NCBI RefSeq assembly: GCF_000828575.1
Contig: NZ_AP011952.1
Location: forward strand, 124,001 to 188,000
DNA: 64,000 nucleotides
Reading direction: 5' to 3'
Source: Methanothermobacter sp. CaT2
GTDB taxonomy: Archaea; Methanobacteriota; Methanobacteria; Methanobacteriales; Methanothermobacteraceae
Shown here: positions 1-8,044 of the stretch, one piece after another
How positions within the stretch are numbered: position 1 is the first letter of the stretch
Layout of the letters: each line of letters starts with the position of its first letter
The notes under the pieces: model-generated
Told to the model about the DNA's origin: nothing
The model's database searches: none
Seen by the model: the letters and a program-made list of their open reading frames with translations, nothing else
Made by a program: the position numbers and the translations under genes

Positions 1-1
1 G

Positions 2-763
2 GACTTCACATCAGAACAGTCAGACGTTTCAGTGGGATCTGTGGGTTCACCCCAGGGATGGTCAACACTCATAATAAGGACAGAGAGGGGCCGAGAGCTG
101 GTTGATGGGGCCGCAAAGGCAGGATACATTGAGACAGCGCCCATAACAGGGAAGGGCCTCAAACTTCTTGAAAAACTTGCATCAGGTAAAAAGGAGGAGA
201 ACCTTGAGGAGATACAGAGAAGGGAATCAGTTGCAAGGCCCGTCCTATACTGGCGGGTGATGCCCGGGGACCTCTACCTTGAGGAAATTAAGGACTACCA
301 GTTCGATGACCTTAAGTCTGACGTCATCGATGTTGGCGCATGTGTGCTCTGCGGGGCCTGCGAGGCGTCATGCCCGGAGGGTATCGTGAGGATAGAAGAC
401 AGAAAACCCGACATTAAGGGCGAATGTCCCGAGGGCTGCAACGCATGCTACGTGGCATGCCCAAGGACCTACGTACCCGACAGCATAATAAGTCACGAGT
501 CCGCGGCCGAACCCCTGGGGGAGTACACTGAGATACTCTCTGCAAGGGCCCCAATGTTCAGGGGCCAGGATGGTGGTGTTGTAACCGCACTCCTGATCTA
601 TGCCCTCAGGGAGGGAATCGTTGACGGGGCACTGGTGGTTGACAGGGACCCTGCAATGCCATGGAAACCCGTACCTGTACTGGCAGATGATCCGGAGGAT
701 GTTGTGAGGGCTGCAGGTACCAAGTACTCAGTATGCCCGATATTGAAGGTATTAAAGGAGTAA
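2..763 (+). CDS. FrhB-type F420-binding / ferredoxin protein (5' truncated by window)
   Basis: The reading frame is already open at base 2, so the GTG at 32 is probably internal and the true start lies off the window. The first visible residues (GSPQGWSTLIIRT region) match the end of an FrhB/FdhB C-terminal domain. About 100 residues later come two 4Fe-4S cysteine sets (CVLCGACEASCP, then C-x3-C-x2-C-x3-CP). The last 70 residues (FRGQDGGVVTALL onward) resemble the N-terminal FrhB domain. It precedes the glutamate synthase subunit by 12 bp, and in other methanogens an FrhB-like protein is also encoded beside the split archaeal glutamate synthase. I infer that it passes electrons from F420H2 or ferredoxin to that enzyme. 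The domain order (FrhB_C, ferredoxin, FrhB_N) is odd. Confidence 0.8.
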   Translation, partial: DFTSEQSDVSVGSVGSPQGWSTLIIRTERGRELVDGAAKAGYIETAPITGKGLKLLEKLASGKKEENLEEIQRRESVARPVLYWRVMPGDLYLEEIKDYQFDDLKSDVIDVGACVLCGACEASCPEGIVRIEDRKPDIKGECPEGCNACYVACPRTYVPDSIISHESAAEPLGEYTEILSARAPMFRGQDGGVVTALLIYALREGIVDGALVVDRDPAMPWKPVPVLADDPEDVVRAAGTKYSVCPILKVLKE

Positions 764-775
764 GAGGGGTTAAAG

Positions 776-2275
776 ATGCCTTTTAAGGTTGAGAGAAAGG
801 AAGATGTATGTAAGAGGAACTTTGACCGTCCCGGCTGCTGCTGGTACATGTGTGATAACCGGGACGAGTCACTCTGTGCAAACTGCTACTCATGCTATAA
901 CAACTGTCCACACGATGTTTACGAGATAATAAACGGGGAACCGGTACCCCTGAGGCATGAAAACTGTGTGGGGTGCCGTATCTGTGAGGAGATGTGCCCC
1001 AACAATGCAATAGAGGTCAACGCCGTACCCGAGGACCGGAGGAATGTATGGTCATTTACTGACCTGCTTGAGATACAGAGGAAATCCAGGGAGGGTTCCT
1101 ACAAGGTCAGGGGCTGCGGTGCAGTGAGGAGGATACCCACCTTTGACGACCTTGTGATAATACCGGCCCAGGTCTCAAGACCGCCCATAGACAAGTACAG
1201 GGAGCCCTGCAATACCCGGGTGGTCCTGGGTGACAGGTTCGCCGAGAACCCCCTTGAACTTGACACACCCATCATGATAGCCGCCATGTCCTTTGGAGCC
1301 CTCAGCAAGGAGGCCAAGATAGCCCTTGCAATGGGTGCAACCCTCGCAGGCACAGCCACAAACACAGGTGAGGGGGGAATGCTCCCTGAGGAGCGTAAAT
1401 ACGCCTCAAAACTCATTGCACAGTATGCATCAGGACGCTTCGGTGTCTCTGCAGAGTACCTCAACAATTCAGAGGCCATCGAGATCAAGATAGGTCAGGG
1501 TGCCAAGTCAGGTATGGGTGGACATCTGCTTGCAGAGAAGGTAACAGCGGAGGTTTCAAGGATAAGGATGATACCTGAGGGTACCGATGCACTGAGCCCG
1601 GCAAGGCACATGGATATAGTCGGGCCAGAGGACCTCAGCATGAAGATATCCCAGCTCCGTGAGATAACCGACTGGAAGGTCCCGATAATGGTCAAGTTCA
1701 CATCTGGCCGTGTTGCCGATGATGTGAAGATAGCTGCAAAGGCAGGGGCCGATATAGTCGTGGTTGATGGTATGCAGGGAGGTACAGGTGCAGGGCCTGA
1801 CGTTGTAACCGAGCACTCAGGTATACCCACAATAGCAGCCATAGTGGAGGCCGATGAGGCCCTCAAGGAAGTCAACCTCCGTGATGAGGTGAGCCTTGTT
1901 GCAGCAGGTGGTATAAGGAGCGGGGCTGACGTTGCAAAGGCCATCGCACTTGGCGCGGATGCAGTCTACATCGGTACAGCGGCACTTGTCTCAATTGGCT
2001 GCCGTGTCTGCCAGATGTGCTACACAGGCACCTGCAGGAAGGGTATTGCAACCCAGGACCCACGCCTCAGGAAGCGCCTTGACTATGTTGAGGCAGGTAA
2101 AAATGTTGCAAGGTACATAGAGGCCATGACAGAGGAGGTGTGCATGCTCACACAGCAGGCGGGTAACACTGACGTGAGCAAACTTGAGAAGGATGACCTC
2201 AGGGCGCTCACCGTGGAGGCCTCGGCACTTACGGGAGTTAAGATGGCTGGAATGGAGGCACCGGCCCGGTTTTAG
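776..2275 (+). CDS. archaeal-type glutamate synthase, FMN/Fe-S (GltB2) subunit
   Basis: A 499-residue protein that would form glutamate from 2-oxoglutarate and ammonia supplied by a separate amidotransferase subunit. The N-terminus has a two-cluster ferredoxin domain: cysteines 34/37/40/44 and 64/67/70/74. The rest is the glutamate synthase FMN barrel (MIAAMSFGALSKEA, GEGGMLPEE, QGAKSGMGG, DGMQGGTGAGP, AAGGIRSGADVAKAIALGADAV). A cysteine-rich motif near residues 408-419 probably holds the extra Fe-S cluster. The gene starts with ATG after AGGGG and sits 12 bp behind the FrhB-like gene, so the two are likely co-transcribed. The glutaminase and GXGXG parts seen in bacterial GltB are absent here, as expected for the split archaeal enzyme. 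Confidence 0.9.
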   Translation: MPFKVERKEDVCKRNFDRPGCCWYMCDNRDESLCANCYSCYNNCPHDVYEIINGEPVPLRHENCVGCRICEEMCPNNAIEVNAVPEDRRNVWSFTDLLEIQRKSREGSYKVRGCGAVRRIPTFDDLVIIPAQVSRPPIDKYREPCNTRVVLGDRFAENPLELDTPIMIAAMSFGALSKEAKIALAMGATLAGTATNTGEGGMLPEERKYASKLIAQYASGRFGVSAEYLNNSEAIEIKIGQGAKSGMGGHLLAEKVTAEVSRIRMIPEGTDALSPARHMDIVGPEDLSMKISQLREITDWKVPIMVKFTSGRVADDVKIAAKAGADIVVVDGMQGGTGAGPDVVTEHSGIPTIAAIVEADEALKEVNLRDEVSLVAAGGIRSGADVAKAIALGADAVYIGTAALVSIGCRVCQMCYTGTCRKGIATQDPRLRKRLDYVEAGKNVARYIEAMTEEVCMLTQQAGNTDVSKLEKDDLRALTVEASALTGVKMAGMEAPARF

Positions 2276-2341
2276 CCGCCAGAACATTTAACTTCCCTGA
2301 TTTTCATTTTTTAAATTTTTCCATTTTTTCTTTTATGAAAC

Positions 2342-2391
2342 CTATTTAAACCTGGCAACCCATAGAGTAATAACAGATTTTTTCTGGAGGG
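2342..2391 (+). promoter_or_regulatory. promoter and ribosome site of first MFS gene
   Basis: A TATTTAAA box at 2343-2350 lies about 50 bp before the TTG start. TGGAGGG at 2385-2391 ends 6 nt before TTG 2398. The ATG at 2402 is in another frame, so TTG is the start. The preceding T-rich stretch (2300-2335) probably terminates the glutamate synthase transcript. Confidence 0.5.
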
Positions 2392-2397
2392 AATAAC

Positions 2398-3774
2398 TTG
2401 AATGAGTACACCAACAGGTCACTCAGGGTCTATGTTCTCATAGCCGCAACACTATCATCCTTTTTAACGCCATTCATGGGGTCATCCATCAACGTTGCAC
2501 TCCCTGTGATAGCACTTCACTTCGGGATAGACGCAATACTGCAGACATGGATTCCAACGGCATTTCTCCTTGCAGCGGCAATCTTTGCCGTACCATTTGG
2601 GAGGATTTCTGAGATATACGGCATGAAGAGGATTTTTATCTATGGAAACCTGATATTCACTGTCTCATCGGTCCTATCAGCATTCTCACCATCTGCCCCT
2701 GCCCTCATAGTATTCAGGGCTATCCAGGGTGTGGGATCAGCCATGATATTCGTCACAGGCCTTGCAATGCTCACCCGCGTATTTCCTCCAATGGAGAGGG
2801 GTAAGGCCATAGGTATAAACACAGCCGCAGTTTACATTGGCCTTTCGATGGGCCCGGTTCTCGGGGGTTTTCTCACACATTTCCTGGGCTGGCAGAGCAT
2901 ATTCCTTGTCACGGTCCCGGTAACACTCATTGTTCTTGCTGTGTGCCTCCTTAAGGTTGAGGGGGAATGGGCTGATGCCTCAGGGGAAAGTTTCGATGTT
3001 CCCGGTTCAATCTCCTACTGTATTTTCCTGTTTCTTTTAATGTATGGATTCTCCGCCCTTCCTGAGGTTGCAGGGGCGCTTATGATAGTTCTGAGTATCC
3101 TGGCGTTCGGGATATTCCTTAAAATTGAACTATCATCAGATAGCCCTGTTTTCAATGTGAGGCTCTTCAAAAATCTCAGATTCAGTTTCTCAAGTCTTGC
3201 AGCCCTGATAAACTACAGCGCAACCTTTGCAGTTTCCCTGCTTCTGAGTTACCACCTTCAGTACATTAAGGGACTGGACCCTGGCTCCAGCGGACTCATA
3301 CTCGTCACGCAGCCCATCGTCATGGCCTTCGTGGCCCCCCTGGCAGGAAGGGCCTCTGACAGGTTCAACCCCCAGATACTTGCAGGTATAGGGATGGCAA
3401 TAAATGCAGCCGCGCTCCTGAGCCTCAGCATCCTTGATAGGGGCACGCCCCTATTTATGATAGTGACATCCCTTCTTGTCCTTGGCCTTGGTTTCGGGTT
3501 TTTCTCATCCCCCAACACCAATGCAATCATGGGTTCCGTTGAGAGGAGGGACTACGGTATTGCATCTGCCACAGTGAGCTCCATGCGCCTCATCGGCCAG
3601 GCCTTCAGCATAGGTATAGTGACACTCATCTTTGCATTCCTGATAGGGAGGGTTCCAATATCCCCTGCAAATTATGACCTCCTCATAGAGAGCACAAGGA
3701 TATGCTTCCTTGTATTCGGGGTCCTATGTTTCATAGGGGTTTTTGCTGCAACAGCCCACAGGAATGACGGCTGA
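2398..3774 (+). CDS. MFS drug/solute exporter (DHA2-like, 14 TM)
   Basis: A 458-residue, strongly hydrophobic integral membrane protein with about 14 predicted helices. MFS signature motifs are visible: FGRISEIYGMKR in the loop after helix 2, FRAIQGVGSAMIF, and the motif-C-like GLSMGPVLGGFL. This size and layout match the DHA2 (EmrB-like) drug:proton antiporters; the substrate cannot be told from sequence. The start is TTG, fixed by TGGAGGG upstream. It is closely related along its whole length to the next gene, and a wrecked third copy follows that, so this is a local tandem gene family. Confidence 0.88.
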   Translation: MNEYTNRSLRVYVLIAATLSSFLTPFMGSSINVALPVIALHFGIDAILQTWIPTAFLLAAAIFAVPFGRISEIYGMKRIFIYGNLIFTVSSVLSAFSPSAPALIVFRAIQGVGSAMIFVTGLAMLTRVFPPMERGKAIGINTAAVYIGLSMGPVLGGFLTHFLGWQSIFLVTVPVTLIVLAVCLLKVEGEWADASGESFDVPGSISYCIFLFLLMYGFSALPEVAGALMIVLSILAFGIFLKIELSSDSPVFNVRLFKNLRFSFSSLAALINYSATFAVSLLLSYHLQYIKGLDPGSSGLILVTQPIVMAFVAPLAGRASDRFNPQILAGIGMAINAAALLSLSILDRGTPLFMIVTSLLVLGLGFGFFSSPNTNAIMGSVERRDYGIASATVSSMRLIGQAFSIGIVTLIFAFLIGRVPISPANYDLLIESTRICFLVFGVLCFIGVFAATAHRNDG

Positions 3775-3840
3775 TGAGCAGACCCCTAAACTTTTCACAA
3801 AAAGTGATTTAATCTACACTTTTTTCATTTTTTTAGAAAA

Positions 3841-3880
3841 TTATTTAAACTATTTTTTATTTAATTTTTATTGAGGGGGG
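3841..3880 (+). promoter_or_regulatory. promoter and ribosome site of second MFS gene
   Basis: The AT-rich block TTATTTAAAC at 3841-3850 resembles the box in front of the first MFS gene. GAGGGGGG at 3873-3880 ends 6 nt before the TTG start at 3887. Each MFS copy therefore appears to have its own promoter, duplicated along with the gene. Confidence 0.45.
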
Positions 3881-3886
3881 AAATTT

Positions 3887-5251
3887 TTGAAAGATGATCA
3901 TCTGAAGGTTTATGTGCTATGCGCAGTGACCCTCTCATCATTCCTTGCACCATTCATGGGTTCATCAATCAATGTGGCCCTCCCCCTTATGGGCGAGAGC
4001 CTTAATATGGGACCCTCCCAGCAGACATGGGTTATAATGGCATTTCTTTTAACTGCAAACGTCTTTCTACTGCCATTTGGAAGGTTATCTGAAATATACG
4101 GGATAAAGAGGCTCTTCATTTCAGGTAATATCATATTCATCACAGCATCGGTCCTCTGTGCACTGGCACCTGATGCAGCTTCAATCATCCTTTTCAGGGC
4201 ATTTCAGGGAATCGGGGCCTCCATGGTACTGGTAACAAGGCTTTCCCTAATATCAATGGTGTTTCCGGCATCTGAGCGTGGCAGGGCCATAGGTGTGAAT
4301 ACCGCGGCAATAGATATGGGACTGTTTGCCGGTCCCATCCTGGGAGGTTTTCTGGCAGAGATCATGGGATGGGAGTCCATATTCTTATTCACGGTTCCAG
4401 TGGGAATCCTTGTTATACTCATCTCGCTATCCAGAATTGATGACGAGTGGATGGCTGGTGGAAGCAAAAAGTTTGATCTGGAGGGGTCACTCACCTACTG
4501 CACATCACTTTTTCTCTTCATTCAGGGATTCTCAACACTTGCAAGTATAAGGGGGCTTCTGCTCCTTGTTCTAAGTTTCCTGGCGTTTTCTCTCTTCATC
4601 AAGACAGAAACGCAGGCAAGGAACCCCCTCTTTAATGTTGAGTTATTTAAAAACAGAAGATTTTCCTTTTCATCCCTTGAAGCCCTCGTGGTATTCACAT
4701 CAACATTTGCGGTTTCCCTGCTTCTCAGCTACCACCTCCAGTACGTCAGGGGACTCAGCCCATCTGCCAGTGGACTTATACTTATAGTTCAACCCCTCAT
4801 GATGGCCCTGATCGCCCCCCTTGCAGGGAGGATGGCCGATATGGTGAAGCCCCATATTCTGACATCAGCGGGTATGGTGCTGATCTTCATGGCACTCATG
4901 GGATTTGCAGCACTGGGCCCTGATACACCTGAAACAGCAGTAATAATGGGACTCATGCTACTTGGAACCGGTATGGGACTTTTCTCATCCCCAAATACAA
5001 CAAAGATTATGTGTTCAGTTAAGAGGGATCATGCCGGGGTGGCATCTGCCACCGTGACCTCCATGCGCCTCATCGGCCAGGCCTTCAGTATGGGTACGGT
5101 GACACTCATCTTCGCATTCCTTATGGGGAGTGTTTCAGTATCCCCTGCAAATTATGACCTCCTCATGGAAAGCACAAGGATATGCTTCCTTTTATTTGGT
5201 ATTATCTGTTTCATAGGTCTTGCTACAGCAATCCACAGAAACACTTATTAA
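3887..5251 (+). CDS. MFS drug/solute exporter, tandem paralogue
   Basis: A 454-residue 14-TM MFS protein, clearly paralogous to the gene before it. Shared blocks include the N-terminal FMGSSINVALPL, FGRLSEIYGIKRLF and FRAFQGIGASMV; the C-terminal SSPNTTKIM and SMRLIGQAFS; and PANYDLLMESTRICFLLFG. The start is TTG behind GAGGGGGG, as in the first copy. The two proteins have diverged enough to have different substrates, but nothing in the sequence names them. Confidence 0.88.
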   Translation: MKDDHLKVYVLCAVTLSSFLAPFMGSSINVALPLMGESLNMGPSQQTWVIMAFLLTANVFLLPFGRLSEIYGIKRLFISGNIIFITASVLCALAPDAASIILFRAFQGIGASMVLVTRLSLISMVFPASERGRAIGVNTAAIDMGLFAGPILGGFLAEIMGWESIFLFTVPVGILVILISLSRIDDEWMAGGSKKFDLEGSLTYCTSLFLFIQGFSTLASIRGLLLLVLSFLAFSLFIKTETQARNPLFNVELFKNRRFSFSSLEALVVFTSTFAVSLLLSYHLQYVRGLSPSASGLILIVQPLMMALIAPLAGRMADMVKPHILTSAGMVLIFMALMGFAALGPDTPETAVIMGLMLLGTGMGLFSSPNTTKIMCSVKRDHAGVASATVTSMRLIGQAFSMGTVTLIFAFLMGSVSVSPANYDLLMESTRICFLLFGIICFIGLATAIHRNTY

Positions 5252-5269
5252 ATGATCTTATATTGTTTG

Positions 5270-5480
5270 AGAGTTAAAGGGATGATCTGGGGGTAGCCGC
5301 ATCAACCGTGAGTTCGATGAGGCTTATAGGCAGATTCTGAAGGGTTACCACCATCTTTTTGATTTTTATGGGGGAGTCACATATTTTACCCTCAAGGATA
5401 AATATATTGATTAGGGAACAGGGATCTGCTTCATCATATTTGCCTTGCTATGTATGATGGGGATACCTGCTCTCTTGTGG
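5270..5480 (+). pseudogene. decayed 3' end of a third MFS paralogue
   Basis: Reading from about 5280 gives DDLGVAASTVSSMRLIG, which lines up with the HAGVASATVTSMRLIGQ block of the preceding exporter. An in-frame TGA, a poorly conserved stretch and a frame change follow. GTGICFIIFALLCMMGIPA (about 5420-5476) then lines up with STRICFLLFGIICFIGLA at the same spacing from the C-terminus. The remnant corresponds to the last 75-80 codons of an MFS gene, carries a stop and a frameshift, and has no start of its own. Confidence 0.8.
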
Positions 5481-5489
5481 GTGTTAAAG

Positions 5490-6185
5490 ATGAGGATAAG
5501 GGTTCTTAAGGACGGACCATACCTTGTGGAGGGCTCGGTACCACTCTATGAGGAGGTAATTGTAACCGATGAGGATGGACACACAAGGGAATTTGTTGAG
5601 AGAAGGGAGTTCCCGCTGAAGGAGAGGTACCTCCTCTGCCGCTGTGGCGCATCAAAGAACAAACCCTACTGTGATGGAACACACACCGAGGTGGGCTTTG
5701 ATGGTACCGAAACAGCATCAAGGAAGCCCTACATTGAAAGGGCGACCGTGTTCAGGGCGGGGGACCTTGAACTCACCGATGTTCCTGAACTGTGCGACCA
5801 CTCAAGGTTCTGCCTAAGGGCGGGGGGTATAAGGGAACTCCTCAGGAAAGGTGACGCTGAGAGCATACAGATCGCCATTGAGGAGGCGATGATCTGCCCA
5901 TCAGGGAGGCTCGTCCTGTGGGACAGGAGGACCGGGAAACCCTATGAAAGGGACTATGAAAAATCAATAGTGGTTATCCATGATAAACAGAAGAAGTGTG
6001 AGGGGCCACTCTGGGTCAGGGGAGGTATAAAAATAGAATCAGCCGATGGAAGGGAGTATGAGACCAGAAACAGGGTCACCCTCTGTCGGTGCGGTTTATC
6101 TGAGAACAAACCATTCTGTGATGGTAGCCACTGGATGAGTGCAGAGGAGAAACTTGAATTTAAGAGGAAGTGGGGTATTGAGTAG
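5490..6185 (+). CDS. double CDGSH iron-sulfur protein
   Basis: A 231-residue protein with two CDGSH (mitoNEET-type) 2Fe-2S sites. The first is C50-x-C52 ... C61-D-G-T-H65; the second is C199-x-C201 ... C210-D-G-S-H214. Between them a region with C-DHSRFC and MICPSGR resembles the divergent Fe-S domain found in this family. The family is thought to handle redox or Fe-S transfer; the partner here is unknown. The start is ATG 5490 with GGGTG 6-10 nt upstream. A longer reading from 5445 would borrow residues from the MFS wreck and is rejected. It lies downstream of that wreck and convergent with the CbiM operon. Confidence 0.85.
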   Translation: MRIRVLKDGPYLVEGSVPLYEEVIVTDEDGHTREFVERREFPLKERYLLCRCGASKNKPYCDGTHTEVGFDGTETASRKPYIERATVFRAGDLELTDVPELCDHSRFCLRAGGIRELLRKGDAESIQIAIEEAMICPSGRLVLWDRRTGKPYERDYEKSIVVIHDKQKKCEGPLWVRGGIKIESADGREYETRNRVTLCRCGLSENKPFCDGSHWMSAEEKLEFKRKWGIE

Positions 6186-6229
6186 TTTTTTTGTAGAGAA
6201 AAAAAGGAAGTTTGAAACCGAGGAAATTT

Positions 6230-6703
6230 CTACTCCATTTTCCTTTTCATCCACAGGGCCCCTATCAAAAGGCCAACTATGACCCCTATCAGTGCCCCTG
6301 AAAGGAAGGGCGTCATAAAGCCGCCGCCCATCTTTTCTGTATTCACTGAGTTGAGTTCAAGTAGTTTCTCCCTGATTGACGCCTCATCGGCACTGCAGTA
6401 CGTCACCCTGGTTGCAAGTTCTGGATGCCTCTGGAGGAAGGCCCTCACAGTGTCCTGGTAGGCAACCGCAAGTATCTTCTTGTTGGGGTTTCCAAGGGCG
6501 TGTTCCAGTTCATGCTCCACATCCGATGGGCTCTGGAAACGGTACACGGTGACGTTGACCCCGGTCTCATCGGCCACTGACCGCGCAAGTTTTCCTGTGG
6601 AGTTATCTGCTATTACAATGAATGACTCTGGGGTTATCTCCATTCCATGGGCTGAGACACCGCCGATAAGAAGAAAAATTAATATGAATGCGAACTTTTT
6701 CAC
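6230..6703 (-). CDS. exported/membrane-anchored protein downstream of CbiM (CbiN-like topology)
   Basis: About 157 residues. The N-terminus (MKKFAFILIFLLIGGVSAHG) is a textbook signal sequence or first membrane helix. About 100 soluble residues follow, then a Gly-rich C-terminal membrane helix ending in WMKRKME. I do not recognise the soluble part. Two helices around an outside loop, directly after CbiM, is the layout of CbiN/NikN, although the loop is longer, so it may be the companion subunit of the uptake system. GTG 6703 is preferred because AGGTGG lies upstream and the signal peptide then starts correctly; a GTG at 6712 is the alternative. The CbiM stop lies just upstream. Confidence 0.65.
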   Translation of the reverse strand: MKKFAFILIFLLIGGVSAHGMEITPESFIVIADNSTGKLARSVADETGVNVTVYRFQSPSDVEHELEHALGNPNKKILAVAYQDTVRAFLQRHPELATRVTYCSADEASIREKLLELNSVNTEKMGGGFMTPFLSGALIGVIVGLLIGALWMKRKME

Positions 6704-6712
6704 ATGAACCAC

Positions 6713-7336
6713 CTAGACCTTTTCCATTTCAATGAGCTCAGGTTTCATCCTCTCAAGGAATGAGAATATGAACATGCTTGCAGCACCCTCCACGACACCC
6801 ACGAATATGTAGAAGGGTATGAGTGTTGACATGAGCATTTCAGGACCTGCAACACCCGCTGCCAGGAGTATCATGATGTGGAACGCGGTTGCAATCATTA
6901 TGCCCAGGAAGGTGGCTGAGAATACAGCAAGGCCCCTGTCAAGTTCACTTAGAACCCTGTAGACCCCATAGGTTCCGATTCCAAGGCCGATACCCATTGT
7001 CAGTATATTGGCCCCCATGCTGGTTATCCCCCCCATTCCAAGCATGAAGAACTGGACGAGGAGGCAGAGAACAGCAACCATAACCGCTGTGAGGGGGCCG
7101 AGTATTATGGCTGCAAGGGGTATCAGGAAGAAATGCACCGGGACACCGAAGGGTGATGGCACAGATATGGAGGATGCAACCGCAGCGGCCGCTGCAAAAA
7201 GTCCTGTTCCAGCTATCCTTTTTTCCTTTCCGGGTTTCTTTGAGAATATGTAGAAGAATATGCCAATGTTCACGAGTGCAACAGCCCAGTAGACTGCTGA
7301 CTGCCACAGTGGTATGATTCCATCGGGTATATGCAC
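6713..7336 (-). CDS. cbiM: CbiM-type cobalt/nickel ECF transporter substrate-binding subunit
   Basis: A 207-residue membrane protein beginning MHIPDGIIPLW. The N-terminal Met-His-Ile-Pro-Asp-Gly is diagnostic of CbiM/NikM, in which the N-terminal amine and His2 bind Co2+ or Ni2+. The hydrophobic segments fit the 6-7 helices of the family. It starts with GTG, with GGAGG 8 nt upstream. It is the middle gene of a three-gene minus-strand operon with exported proteins on both sides. No ATPase (CbiO) or CbiQ gene is adjacent, so these must be supplied from elsewhere. In a methanogen, nickel (for F430 and hydrogenase) and cobalt (for corrinoids) are both plausible substrates. Confidence 0.88.
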   Translation of the reverse strand: MHIPDGIIPLWQSAVYWAVALVNIGIFFYIFSKKPGKEKRIAGTGLFAAAAAVASSISVPSPFGVPVHFFLIPLAAIILGPLTAVMVAVLCLLVQFFMLGMGGITSMGANILTMGIGLGIGTYGVYRVLSELDRGLAVFSATFLGIMIATAFHIMILLAAGVAGPEMLMSTLIPFYIFVGVVEGAASMFIFSFLERMKPELIEMEKV

Positions 7337-7386
7337 TGTTGAACCTCCGTTAAGTGTTATCGAGTATATTCACTTATTTTGGATAT

Positions 7387-7818
7387 TCAGTTGCGTGGGA
7401 ACCTGAATGCGGTTAAACCAAAAACCAGGCACAGTCCTGCAAGTGCAGGTATGAATCCGTAATCTGGTTTATTCACATTAACATCTGATGTTTCTGTGGT
7501 ATTCTCCCTTTCATCTGTAACGTTCTCTTCAGGCAGGGCACTGCTTTCAGCACCGGACTTTTCTGATGAATCTGATGAGTCCAATTTACTTTCATGGGTG
7601 GTTTTATGGCCACCTGATGTGCTTGCTTTGCTGCTGCTCTGACCTGAAGGCTTATTGGAAGTGCTGGATGAATCTGATGTGGTGGATGAATCTGATTTAC
7701 TGTCACCTGAATCCGATGGCTCCTCAATGTAGTAACCATGGCCCGGGTGGGCCCATGCATGATGCGAGAGACCTGCAATCAGTGCAACAGTTGCTAAAAT
7801 GATAAGGAACCTTCTCAT
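7387..7818 (-). CDS. exported Ser/Asp-rich protein with His motif, first gene of the CbiM operon
   Basis: 143 residues. A cleavable signal peptide (MRRFLIILATVALIAGLSHHAWA) is followed by HPGHGYY, then about 75 low-complexity residues rich in Ser, Asp, Thr and Lys, and a C-terminal membrane helix (YGFIPALAGLCLVFGLTAF) before a short basic tail. No known family is recognised. The exposed His residues after the signal peptide and the place directly before cbiM suggest a surface metal-gathering protein. The Ser-rich stretch would be a flexible, perhaps glycosylated, spacer. Confidence 0.65.
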   Translation of the reverse strand: MRRFLIILATVALIAGLSHHAWAHPGHGYYIEEPSDSGDSKSDSSTTSDSSSTSNKPSGQSSSKASTSGGHKTTHESKLDSSDSSEKSGAESSALPEENVTDERENTTETSDVNVNKPDYGFIPALAGLCLVFGLTAFRFPRN

Positions 7819-7848
7819 TATATCACCACAGATTAGTTAAAACATCTT

Positions 7849-7862
7849 CAATATATAAAATC
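7849..7862 (-). promoter_or_regulatory. promoter of the CbiM operon
   Basis: On the minus strand GATTTTATATATTG forms a good archaeal TATA box. It is centred about 37 bp before the ATG at 7818, leaving a leader of roughly 10 nt. The remainder of the gap up to 8044 holds a 6-bp hairpin (GGCTGA/TCAGCC, 7998-8013) and a T-rich run, read on the minus strand, that probably ends the helicase transcript. No gene is visible in the gap. Confidence 0.55.
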
Positions 7863-8044
7863 TTTTATTACTGAGAATACTTATAAGAATCTGAAAGTAA
7901 TACCGAAATGGGGATGTGGTCTCAGAACTCCCATTGATGAGGAGATCTATGATCAAAGGTTAAATGCTCTATGTGATCTAGAAAATTAAAGGAATACAGG
8001 GCTGATAGATCAGCCTCTATCCATAAAATAAAAATAAGCCTCTT

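Noticed and set aside
5445-5489. Longer N-terminus for the CDGSH protein
   Set aside because: These 15 codons read MLCMMGIPALLWVLK, which belongs to the MFS remnant. ATG 5490 has its own ribosome site.
7863-8040. Small gene or gene remnant in the gap between the CbiM operon and the helicase
   Set aside because: Short frames are broken by stops, lack ribosome sites and resemble nothing. Only a small hairpin and a T-rich end are supported.
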